This document shows, piece by piece, positions 1-5,211 of a DNA stretch of 6,557 nucleotides. A program made the position numbers and the translations under genes. Origin of the DNA: Deltaproteobacteria bacterium (lineage in GTDB: Bacteria > Myxococcota > B64-G9); NCBI GenBank assembly GCA_030591745.1, contig JAUVAM010000230.1, positions 1 through 6,557 of the forward strand, in the 5' to 3' direction. A model generated the notes under the pieces. That model saw only the letters and a program-made list of their open reading frames with translations. It searched no databases and had not been told where the DNA came from. Numbering within the stretch: the first letter of the stretch is position 1; every line of letters starts with the position of its first letter.

Positions 1-1212
1 TATCTTGGGCCCTTTTTCGCGGTTGCCGGGGCCGTGGTCTTGCTCCGCGTCTGGCGCATCGCCCAGGAGAAACTGCAAAACAGACATGGTGCGCGTTTCG
101 TCTTCAATCAAACAGCCCTAGGCGTCACCCTCATAGCGCTTTTGGCCCAGGGCCTATGGACCGCCAAGCAGCAACGCTGGGGCTTCCGCTCCGGCACGGC
201 GGCCTATGTACAGCACTACGACGACGGCTATGATCTGGCCACCTGGGGCCGCGAATTGGGCGCGCGTTATGCTCGCGAAAAAGTCCACTATTTGATCCAC
301 AAGTCCCTGTTCCGCCCACGCTTGGAGTTCGAGTTTTACTTAGATGCCCCCAAGAAAAAACAAGGGCATCTGGGCACCTCGTCCCAACTGATCCGCAAGG
401 GCAAGCAAGTCGTGCTGCTCCTCGATCTCAATCGCCTGGGCACGGACGAAAAAACACTGCGCAATACGCCGCAGCACAAGAGGCCCTACAAAACAGGGCC
501 TCTAGCACGCAACAAACTGGCCAGGCTGGCAAAGCTTCACGATGCCGCCATCTGGGACAGACGCTTCGTCGCCATGGATCTATCCCGTCACGCAAATGCA
601 CCCAAACTGGATGCCTATGTCTCCCGAGCCCAAGCCAAAAGTTGGATGTGGCGCTGGCTGGTCAACCCGGACCAACCACCGCTCACCTGGATCCCCGACC
701 CGGATCTCAGCGCGGCCCGCAAATTGCTGAATGAACCCCAAGCTCCACCCTGGACTTCAATCTGGCGAGGCGGAGCAGGCGGCGGCAGGCTGGACTTCTC
801 CTGCAGTCCAGGTCTGGTCCTGGGCGGACTGACCGGCCAAGTCAAAAACACATCCGCCACGCCATTGCTAAAGTGTCTTCGGCCCAGTTGTGCATCTCCC
901 CGGGCCAATAACGCCTTAGAATCCATGCAAGGCCCCTGGCTGGGCCGACTCTTGCCCGGCCCCCTGGTTCACGCAGCCTGCACAAAAGACGAACAACCCG
1001 TCGGCATCTTCGGCAGCTCGGCCGCCTTACTGGATCAAGTAGGCTTACTCTGCCAAACCAAAGACCAAAAACCCCGACGCACCCAAGCCATCGGCGGCGC
1101 CGGCGGCAAGGACTTCGAACTCATCTGTCCCAAGGGCCAAGTACTCACAGGCCTCCAAACCCGCACAGCCCACTATTTCCGAGCCATCGGCATCCAATGC
1201 CGGCCTCAATAA
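1..1212 (+). CDS. Membrane protein, C-terminal part, with three CPxG-type extracellular modules (5' end outside window)
   Basis: The frame is open from base 1, so the gene begins upstream; 403 residues are visible. Two hydrophobic stretches (about residues 1-17 and 36-53) look like the last membrane spans, followed by a soluble tail. The segment after the second span (about residues 60-135), with a WGRELGARYAREK helix and later an FEFYLD strand, faintly recalls the C-terminal periplasmic part of GT-C/PMT-type glycosyltransferases; this is a weak inference. The end (residues about 257-400) holds three related units of the type Cys-Pro-x-Gly-x-Val-x-x-Gly-Leu ... Ile-Gly-x-x-Cys, two of them preceded by GGAGG. 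That module resembles one I recall in secreted proteins of Myxococcota. TAA is at 1210-1212, 11 nt before the next start, suggesting one operon. The product is not identified with certainty. Confidence 0.75.
   Translation, partial: YLGPFFAVAGAVVLLRVWRIAQEKLQNRHGARFVFNQTALGVTLIALLAQGLWTAKQQRWGFRSGTAAYVQHYDDGYDLATWGRELGARYAREKVHYLIHKSLFRPRLEFEFYLDAPKKKQGHLGTSSQLIRKGKQVVLLLDLNRLGTDEKTLRNTPQHKRPYKTGPLARNKLARLAKLHDAAIWDRRFVAMDLSRHANAPKLDAYVSRAQAKSWMWRWLVNPDQPPLTWIPDPDLSAARKLLNEPQAPPWTSIWRGGAGGGRLDFSCSPGLVLGGLTGQVKNTSATPLLKCLRPSCASPRANNALESMQGPWLGRLLPGPLVHAACTKDEQPVGIFGSSAALLDQVGLLCQTKDQKPRRTQAIGGAGGKDFELICPKGQVLTGLQTRTAHYFRAIGIQCRPQ
769..1200 (+). repeat. Three divergent protein-level modules (GGAGG...C...G...C) in the tail of the first gene
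   Basis: Unit 1 (769-876) reads GGAGGGRLDFSCSPG with closing Cys at 874-876. Unit 2 (979-1053) is shorter and lacks the GGAGG lead: Cys, then PVGIFG, then DQVGLLC. Unit 3 (1093-1200) reads GGAGGKDFELICPKG, then VLTGL, then AIGIQC. Each unit would hold one Cys pair, probably a disulfide in an exported beta-rich fold. The repeat is visible in protein, not in DNA. Confidence 0.5.
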
Positions 1213-1223
1213 CGGGAGAACCC

Positions 1224-2279
1224 ATGCGCAAACTACTTCTGCCAACAGCCCTGCTCTTCGTACTCAGCGCATGCTTACCCAAAGCCCAAGTGCCCACCAA
1301 CGCCCCCCCACCCTCGGCTCGCGGTGGCTACACCTTCGAGCTAAGTGACCAAAGTATCAAGCCGTCCACCCCCATGATCGCAAAACCCATAAGCGCCAAG
1401 CTCTTCGTGATCATCGATCCCGTCCAGGTAAAAGACGCCTTCCTCATCGACAACTCCACCCACGGCGTCAAAGGCTTTCGGATCTTCCTTGAAGACAGCT
1501 TGCGAAATACCCTTAGCGTATTTTTTTCCGACATAAGCTTCGTCAAACCGGGATATACCTTTCCCAGCACAGCCCACTTTGTTGCCCAGGCAAAAGTCGA
1601 CCGCATCTCGGTGAACAACATCCAACTGGGCATCATGAACCATGCCATACTGCAAATGAACTGGGCCTTCGCCATCCGCCCCTCGACCCACGAAGAGTTT
1701 TCCTTTTCCTTTTCAGGCGTGGCCAAAAGTGAAATGGCATATCACACCCTGTACATCGGCTGTCAGCAACTCATGCATTCAGCCATGAACGGCCTGCTTC
1801 AGGCATGGGCCAACAAGGACGTTTTTGCAAGCCTCGCCAGCCCGGTTCAGCCGGGAAAACCAACGCCCGCGAAAAACACAAAGAAGATCGTACTGGCCAT
1901 CTTCGACATTCACGACGCCTCCCGAAAACTGGACAAAGAAACCCTGGACAACCTCACCCTCTTCCTCGGCACGCTCCTGGTGCAGCAAGGCAAGTTCAAC
2001 GTAATCCCCAGAGACCAGGTCCGGGCCAGGCTCAAGGACGAAAAAAAGGGCAGCTACCGGCAGTGCATAGACGAAAGCTGTCAGATCGATCTGGGCAAGG
2101 CCCTGGCCGCCCAAAAAACCCTGTCCACAGTACTCATCAAAATAGGTGAGAAATGCGTACTCACCTCCACCCTCTTCGATCTGAAATCCGAAACCGCCCA
2201 GGAAGGCGCCACCGTAGAAACCACTTGCAAGAAAAATGAGCTCTTGGGCGCCATGAAGCTCATCGCCGCGCAGCTTTGA
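1224..2279 (+). CDS. Lipoprotein with C-terminal CsgG-like domain
   Basis: The product is 351 aa. I start at ATG 1224 rather than the longer ATG 1197: GGGAG lies at 1214-1218, five bases before 1224, and the first residues are then a clean lipoprotein signal, MRKLLLPTALLFVLSAC, with lipobox LSAC and lipidated Cys17. Residue +2 is Leu, compatible with outer-membrane sorting under the E. coli Lol rule. Residues about 40-205 form an unassigned alpha/beta domain. Residues about 221-351 match in pattern the CsgG/TolB-N-like domain: KIVLAIFDIHD strand, FNVIPRDQVRARL, then CIDESCQIDLGKALAAQ and a late strand LTSTLFDLKS. The CIDESC pair may be a disulfide. The same domain recurs in the gene starting at 5765. 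Such proteins are usually periplasm-facing envelope components; the specific role is unknown. Confidence 0.85.
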   Translation: MRKLLLPTALLFVLSACLPKAQVPTNAPPPSARGGYTFELSDQSIKPSTPMIAKPISAKLFVIIDPVQVKDAFLIDNSTHGVKGFRIFLEDSLRNTLSVFFSDISFVKPGYTFPSTAHFVAQAKVDRISVNNIQLGIMNHAILQMNWAFAIRPSTHEEFSFSFSGVAKSEMAYHTLYIGCQQLMHSAMNGLLQAWANKDVFASLASPVQPGKPTPAKNTKKIVLAIFDIHDASRKLDKETLDNLTLFLGTLLVQQGKFNVIPRDQVRARLKDEKKGSYRQCIDESCQIDLGKALAAQKTLSTVLIKIGEKCVLTSTLFDLKSETAQEGATVETTCKKNELLGAMKLIAAQL

Positions 2280-2297
2280 GACCGACAGCACCCAGCC

Positions 2298-2326
2298 TTC
2301 CATTTAAAACCTCCACGATCTAGACT
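2298..2326 (+). promoter_or_regulatory. Putative promoter of lipoprotein pair A-B
   Basis: TTCCAT (2298-2303) and TAGACT (2321-2326) are spaced by 17 nt. The match to sigma70 consensus is weak, but the same pair with the same spacing (TTCCAT 4623-4628, TAAACT 4646-4651) precedes paralogue C, while the bases between are mostly changed. That footprint-like conservation is the main evidence. The leader would be about 27 nt. Confidence 0.35.
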
Positions 2327-2359
2327 CGGATTAAGGGACTTCTATATCGGGAGATGGAC

Positions 2360-2782
2360 ATGAAAAGAATCCTTTGGATAATTCTCGCGGGGTGTTTTCT
2401 GCTGGTCATGGCGGCCTGTACAGGTGCCGATGGAAATGATTGTGGCACGAACTGCGACGGCAACATCGACGATTCCGTCTTTTTGAACTGTGTGGACGAC
2501 ACGACCGGGGAAGAAATCTGTTGCCCGACCCAGGTATTGATCAACAGCCATGTCTCCACGGATGGGGGCACGGGCCTGGGTCATGACGACTGCATTTGCA
2601 CCTGGCGGGAGGACAACAGAAAAGCCTTTTTCGTTGAGACAGAAGACTCCCTTAGACTCATGGAAAACAACCTCATCCGGATCGAAATGGATGGTTATTT
2701 GTCTTGGGAAGAAGAAGTCTACGTGCCCTGCGTCTGCGTGCCCATGATAAAACGAACCGTCCGACTCACGCCGGAGCAATGA
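2360..2782 (+). CDS. Small Cys-rich lipoprotein A (paralogue of C)
   Basis: The product is 140 aa. ATG 2360 is preferred over ATG 2354 because GGGAG (2349-2353) directly abuts 2354, and because alignment with paralogue C puts the start here. The signal peptide ends in lipobox MAAC (Cys20), +2 Thr. A short linker with DCGTNC follows, then the shared domain: DDSVF, VDDTTGEEICCPT, DDCICTW, IRIEMDGYLSW, VPCVCVP and a terminal VRLTPEQ. About nine Cys remain after the lipidated one, mostly in CC or CxC pairs, suggesting disulfides or metal binding at the cell envelope. The TGEEI...VLIN...DGYLxW order resembles carboxypeptidase-regulatory or PEGA-like beta-sandwich domains, but this is inference. 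The function is unknown. Gene B follows after 48 nt. Confidence 0.85.
   Translation: MKRILWIILAGCFLLVMAACTGADGNDCGTNCDGNIDDSVFLNCVDDTTGEEICCPTQVLINSHVSTDGGTGLGHDDCICTWREDNRKAFFVETEDSLRLMENNLIRIEMDGYLSWEEEVYVPCVCVPMIKRTVRLTPEQ
2528..2634 (+). repeat. 107-bp near-identical patch, copy in gene A
   Basis: Compared by eye with 4941-5047 in gene C, this stretch differs at only three positions (104 of 107 identical), while flanking parts of the two genes are clearly more diverged. It encodes the segment from the CCPT motif through CICTWREDN to AFFV. Confidence 0.8.
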
Positions 2783-2794
2783 AACAGAGTATCC

Positions 2795-2826
2795 TAAAGT
2801 GATTGGGACAAACGATTCGGGAGGTG
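2795..2826 (+). promoter_or_regulatory. Leader/promoter-like element before lipoprotein B
   Basis: TAAAGT (2795-2800) is followed by TGGGAC-N7-TCGGGAGGTG (2804-2826). The same leader arrangement occurs before C (4659-4681) and, with small changes, before A (2334-2356). Its SD GGGAGG is six bases before ATG 2831. It may give B its own promoter, or may simply be a relic of the tandem duplication that produced B. Confidence 0.3.
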
Positions 2827-2830
2827 ACGG

Positions 2831-3250
2831 ATGAAAAAGTTTCCCGCGATTTTGCTTTCGGTATTCCTGATGACCACCGCCGCGGCCTGCGACGGCGAGG
2901 ATTTCTGTGTCTGCGACGCTGGCCTTGACGGTGGATTGGTTTGGCTGACCTTGGTGGACGATTCCTCTGACGAAGAGATTTGCTGTCCGACCCTGTTTTT
3001 CATCAACGACAAACTTTTGGACTCGTGCAACAACCCAAGTGGCGACTGTGTTTGCACCTGGCCCCAGGCTGACAAACCAGCTTTCTGCACAGCCAACGAA
3101 GAACACTCCAACGGAACAGCAACCAACTCAATCCGCATAGAAGTAGACGGCTATTTGTCTTGGGAAAATGAATTCACCCTCCCGTTCTGCAACTGCGGAA
3201 TCCCCGAGAAGGTCACCGCCCGACTCACGCCGGAACCCGATTCGCATTAA
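2831..3250 (+). CDS. Small Cys-rich lipoprotein B (paralogue of D)
   Basis: The product is 139 aa, starting at ATG 2831 with GGGAGG at 2819-2824. The signal MKKFPAILLSVFLMTTAAAC gives lipobox AAAC, Cys20. The +2 residue is Asp, which in E. coli retains lipoproteins in the inner membrane; paralogues A, C and D have Thr, Ser and Ala. It is the most divergent of the four: the CGTxC linker motif is replaced by FCVCDAGLDGG and the CTW-to-IRIE stretch is rewritten. It keeps DEEICCPT, CVCTW, IRIEVDGYLSW and ARLTPE. It has about ten Cys after the lipidated one. Its TAA (3248-3250) overlaps the stop of the convergent higA-like gene in a shared TTAA. The function is unknown. Confidence 0.83.
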   Translation: MKKFPAILLSVFLMTTAAACDGEDFCVCDAGLDGGLVWLTLVDDSSDEEICCPTLFFINDKLLDSCNNPSGDCVCTWPQADKPAFCTANEEHSNGTATNSIRIEVDGYLSWENEFTLPFCNCGIPEKVTARLTPEPDSH

Positions 3251-3549
3251 GCCATCGTATCCAGAGCTTGGATTTCCGCGATCTTGTTGCCATGCTTCAT
3301 AATCTGCGCTTCCAAATCGTAGTCCTGCTGCAAGCCCAGCCAGAACCTGGCCGTGTTGCCGAAATATCTGGCTAACCGAAGGGCGGTGTCGGCTGAGATG
3401 GAACAACGGCCCTTGCAAATCTCGTAGATTCTGCTTTGAGGCACCGCGATGTCCTTGGCCAGGCGATAACGAGAGAGCCCCAGGGGCTTGATGAATTCTT
3501 TTGCAAGCACTTCACCCGGATGCATGTTTTCGAGTCTCTTTCGAGCCAC
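3247..3549 (-). CDS. higA: HigA-family antitoxin-like XRE regulator, without HigB partner
   Basis: The product is 100 aa from GTG 3549. A longer start at GTG 3573 exists, but the near-consensus SD at 3554-3563 and the MARKR...HPGEVL beginning typical of the family favour 3549. Visible HigA hallmarks are HPGEVL (10-15), KPLGLSRYRLAKDI (21-34), VPQSRIYEICKGR (36-48), ISADTALRLARYFG (51-64) and FWLGLQQDYDLE (69-80). Together they give the helix-turn-helix and the conserved C-terminal helix. HigA normally neutralises the RelE-fold ribonuclease HigB, encoded just upstream, and represses its own promoter. Here the upstream neighbour (30 nt away) is not HigB. Family assignment is secure; the partner and function are not. 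Its stop TAA (3249-3247) overlaps that of lipoprotein B. Confidence 0.9.
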   Translation of the reverse strand: MARKRLENMHPGEVLAKEFIKPLGLSRYRLAKDIAVPQSRIYEICKGRCSISADTALRLARYFGNTARFWLGLQQDYDLEAQIMKHGNKIAEIQALDTMA

Positions 3550-3553
3550 CCAG

Positions 3554-3563
3554 ATCACCTCTT
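3554..3563 (-). promoter_or_regulatory. Strong Shine-Dalgarno deciding the higA-like start
   Basis: Read on the minus strand this is AAGAGGTGAT, nine of ten bases of the full anti-SD complement, ending four bases before GTG 3549. It lies downstream of the alternative GTG 3573, which has no comparable signal. It predicts efficient independent translation of the antitoxin-like gene. Confidence 0.7.
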
Positions 3564-3579
3564 TTCGTGACACCGCTTC

Positions 3580-3993
3580 TCAAGAATCGCCCGCATCGAG
3601 AGAGGCCCTGATGGCCGCTAGGTCGATTTGCTTGAGACTTCGGTGCAGCAGTTCGCTCGCTACTTGGCCCGGGGTGGCCAGCACATTCTGCTCCCGCAAC
3701 AATTCAGCGATCTCCTTGAGCAGCGACCAGTCCGCTACGCCCAGGGGGATTTTCTGACGTATGGATGTACCCCTCAGCCTTGGCCGCCCCCCGGAGGATT
3801 CGAGCCGCTCCATGATTTCTTGCCGCATCACGTAAAAAATATGCGGGCTACCCCCTTGCCCCACCTCCTCGCCATTCTCCTGACCCACGCCGAGAGCAAA
3901 GGCCACCACATCAGAACCTATCTTCTCTTCAGGCCGACCTCTCGCCCGAATGCGAGTCTCCGTTTTGCCTTTGTTCTTGATTCTACTTGCCAT
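3580..3993 (-). CDS. Hypothetical protein Y, possible ribbon-helix-helix-like C-terminus
   Basis: The product is 137 aa. ATG 3993 is chosen over the longer frame to 4059 because SD GGGGAGGA (3998-4005) sits four bases upstream and because the longer version would overlap the end of gene X. The N-terminus is basic (MASRIKNKGKTETRIRARGR), suggesting nucleic-acid contact. Residues 79-122 (RQKIPL strand, then helix DWSLLKEIAELLRE, turn VLATPG, helix QVASELLHRSL) have the layout of an RHH DNA-binding unit or a small HTH; this is inference from pattern only. It lies between X (19 nt upstream) and the higA-like gene (30 nt downstream), in the place usually held by HigB, but it lacks HigB features and is not a RelE-like sequence by eye. 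It could be a second regulator or an antitoxin for X. Confidence 0.72.
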   Translation of the reverse strand: MASRIKNKGKTETRIRARGRPEEKIGSDVVAFALGVGQENGEEVGQGGSPHIFYVMRQEIMERLESSGGRPRLRGTSIRQKIPLGVADWSLLKEIAELLREQNVLATPGQVASELLHRSLKQIDLAAIRASLDAGDS

Positions 3994-4012
3994 GATTTCC
4001 TCCCCTCGCGCC

Positions 4013-4420
4013 TTACTGATCAAACTCAGTAATCCTGAAGAAGCTACCATCGAATTCAAACGCTACTTCACCTTGGTTGGTTTCCCGACCCATCCTGTGA
4101 AGAAAAGCCCTCAAACTTGGAAGGCTGGACAACAATCCATCAGCCTTGATGAAGGTATAAACCAGCACCGGCGACTCCCAGACAATCTGGTCGGTTTCCT
4201 CATTCAGCCAACCACCCTCACAAGGCGGCATGATCGTAACTCCGCCTCCAATTCTTGCCAGCAATTTAGATGCGTCAAGAACCCAAACTCTCTGTGCTCC
4301 AAACTCATTCCCATCCTTGTCCTTGTTCGGAATGTACAGGGTCAGAAGCTGTATCGATGTCGACCCAAGCGCACCAAGTTCCTCGGCCAAATCGACTTCC
4401 TGGATGTCATGTTGCTCCAT
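4013..4420 (-). CDS. Hypothetical protein X with GGGVT...PPCxGGW...GRETNQGEV motifs
   Basis: The product is 135 aa. ATG 4420 is preferred to GTG 4456: AAGGAG (4428-4433) lies seven bases upstream, whereas 4456 has no SD and sits inside the operator palindrome. No signal peptide or membrane span is visible, so it is probably cytoplasmic. Motifs are RVWVLDASKLLARIGGGVT (44-62), PPCEGGW (65-71), VLVYTF (85-90) and FLHRMGRETNQGEV (106-119), followed by FEFDGSFFRI. From memory this pattern occurs in a scattered family of small uncharacterised proteins; I cannot name it. It is the first gene of the X-Y-higA operon. Its position could make it the effector of a toxin-antitoxin-like module, but nothing in the sequence proves toxicity. 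Confidence 0.75.
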   Translation of the reverse strand: MEQHDIQEVDLAEELGALGSTSIQLLTLYIPNKDKDGNEFGAQRVWVLDASKLLARIGGGVTIMPPCEGGWLNEETDQIVWESPVLVYTFIKADGLLSSLPSLRAFLHRMGRETNQGEVAFEFDGSFFRITEFDQ

Positions 4421-4454
4421 CCTCTTGCTCCTTGATGCCAAAAAGGCTGTCGTC

Positions 4455-4472
4455 ACTTATGGGCCCATAAGT
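4455..4472. promoter_or_regulatory. Operator candidate 1: perfect 18-bp palindrome
   Basis: ACTTATGGGCCCATAAGT equals its own reverse complement over all 18 bases. It lies directly downstream of the -10 box (4473-4478) of the minus-strand promoter, covering the expected transcription start. A dimeric repressor bound here would block initiation. Confidence 0.7.
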
Positions 4473-4501
4473 ATTATTACGCTTTTGGGCCCATAAGTCA
4501 A
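4473..4501 (-). promoter_or_regulatory. Sigma70-type promoter of the X-Y-higA operon
   Basis: On the minus strand, TTGACT (4501-4496, five of six to TTGACA) and AATAAT (4478-4473, five of six to TATAAT) are separated by exactly 17 bases. The predicted start, near 4466, gives a leader of about 46 nt before ATG 4420. Both palindromes overlap or touch this promoter. It is the best promoter match in the window. Confidence 0.7.
4481..4498. promoter_or_regulatory. Operator candidate 2: imperfect copy of the palindrome
   Basis: GCTTTTGGGCCCATAAGT repeats operator 1 with two changes in the left half and the right half intact. It spans the spacer and three bases of the -35 box. Centre-to-centre distance to copy 1 is 26 bp, about two and a half helical turns. 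Confidence 0.65.
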
Positions 4502-4619
4502 CGCCAAATATTTCGAGGAACTGGCCCGGCGACGGAATCGAATCCTGCGCCGACGAATCCGACGAAGCCAGCTGCGTCAAACACATCTGCGACTGATCCA
4601 CTCACCGACAAACCGCCGG
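4502..4619. other. Intergenic stretch between the X operon promoter and the duplicated unit
   Basis: No gene, RNA gene or clear terminator is seen. A + strand frame open from 4471 to TGA 4594-4596 ends in a Cys/Asp-rich string (SCADESDEASCVKHICD), but it has no start codon with an SD and runs through the promoter. It could be the eroded 3' end of an older Cys-rich gene, or chance. Confidence 0.25.
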
Positions 4620-4622
4620 GCC

Positions 4623-4651
4623 TTCCATTTATTTCGCCCATACCCTAAACT
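4623..4651 (+). promoter_or_regulatory. Putative promoter of lipoprotein pair C-D
   Basis: TTCCAT (4623-4628) and TAAACT (4646-4651) with a 17-nt spacer match the pair at 2298-2326 in position and spacing. The -35 part is weak against consensus. A leader with TGGGAC-N7-TCGGGAGGTG (4659-4681) follows. Confidence 0.35.
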
Positions 4652-4685
4652 CGGACTATGGGACTTCTATATCGGGAGGTGGATC

Positions 4686-5195
4686 ATGAAAAATTTTCTA
4701 TGCTTGATTCTCGGTGGGTGTTTTCTCCTGGCCATGGCCGCGTGCTCGGGTGCAGATGGGACTGATTCCGACGGCGGCGATGCGGGTGCTGACTGCGGCA
4801 CCGACTGCGACGGCGGCGAGGGGGATAGTGACTGCGATGCCGGCCAAGATGGGTGCCGCCTTGGATGTGATGGCAACATCGACGATTCCGTCTTCGTGAT
4901 CGTGGTGGACGACAGCACAGGAGAAGAGGTTTGCTGTCCTACCCAGGTATTGATCAACAGCCGTGTGTCCACGGATGGGGGCACGGGCCTGGGTCATGAC
5001 GACTGCATTTGCACCTGGCGGGAGGACAACAGGAAAGCCTTTTTCGTCGCCACCGAAAACGAACTCAATTTGCTGGAAATGAACCTCATCCGCGTGGAAA
5101 TGGATGGTTATCTTCCATGGGAAGAAGAAATCTACGTGCCCTGCGTTTGCGTGCCCAAGATAGAACGAACCGTCCGACTCACGCCGGAACAATGA
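4686..5195 (+). CDS. Small Cys-rich lipoprotein C with expanded Asp/Gly linker (paralogue of A)
   Basis: The product is 169 aa, starting at ATG 4686, six bases after GGGAGG (4674-4679). The signal ends in lipobox MAAC (Cys20), +2 Ser. Residues about 21-62 form an acidic, Gly- and Cys-rich linker about 25-30 residues longer than in A, with DCGTDCDGG, DCDAGQDGC and GCDGN elements. The shared domain follows: DDSVF, VDDSTGEEVCCPT, DDCICTW, IRVEMDGYLPW, VPCVCVP and VRLTPEQ. It has about eleven Cys after the lipidated one. The linker likely spaces the domain from the membrane and may bind divalent metal through its Asp residues; both are inferences. It is probably co-transcribed with D, 16 nt downstream. 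Confidence 0.87.
   Translation: MKNFLCLILGGCFLLAMAACSGADGTDSDGGDAGADCGTDCDGGEGDSDCDAGQDGCRLGCDGNIDDSVFVIVVDDSTGEEVCCPTQVLINSRVSTDGGTGLGHDDCICTWREDNRKAFFVATENELNLLEMNLIRVEMDGYLPWEEEIYVPCVCVPKIERTVRLTPEQ
4941..5047 (+). repeat. 107-bp near-identical patch, copy in gene C
   Basis: This is the counterpart of 2528-2634 in gene A. The three differences by eye are two in the AGCC(A/G)TGT(C/G)TCC stretch and one in ACAACAG(A/G)AAAG. Confidence 0.8.
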
Positions 5196-5211
5196 AACAA
5201 GGGAGGGGATG

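Larger units (their letters stand above)
2295..3250 (+). repeat. Segmental duplication, copy 1 (promoter region + lipoproteins A and B)
   Basis: This copy corresponds to 4620-5670. The first 59 bases (2295-2353 against 4620-4678) align without gaps at 47 of 59 positions, including an identical 19-base block at the ribosome-binding site. Gene A then aligns with C and gene B with D, in the same order and direction, through the stop codons. The A-B gap is 48 nt, against 16 nt for C-D. Confidence 0.8.

Noticed and set aside
7..12. GGGCCC near the window start as another copy of the operator
   Set aside because: Only the central six bases match the palindromes at 4455-4498, and it lies inside coding sequence.
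1779..2303. Minus-strand open frame of 174 aa
   Set aside because: It lies antisense to the conserved CsgG-like domain of the 1224-2279 gene.
2344..2348. TATAT just before the SD of gene A (and at 4669-4673 before C) as a -10 box
   Set aside because: The transcript would start at or after the Shine-Dalgarno, leaving no usable leader. The TAGACT/TAAACT boxes upstream fit better.
2342..3106. Long minus-strand open frame (254 aa) across genes A and B, with a counterpart at 4698-5411 across C and D
   Set aside because: They run antisense to well-supported lipoprotein genes and have no signal or motif of their own. Their similarity to each other follows from the duplication.
3550..3993. Gene Y as a HigB toxin
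   Set aside because: It occupies the usual HigB position, but at 137 aa it is too long and shows none of the RelE-fold landmarks; its C-terminus looks like a DNA-binding helix pair instead.
3994..4059. N-terminal extension of Y to 4059
   Set aside because: It would overlap the end of gene X and lacks a good SD, while ATG 3993 has a strong one.
4541..4596. LDL-receptor class A-like motif (CADESDEASC)
   Set aside because: The short match lacks the full six-Cys pattern and any start codon context; it is probably chance.
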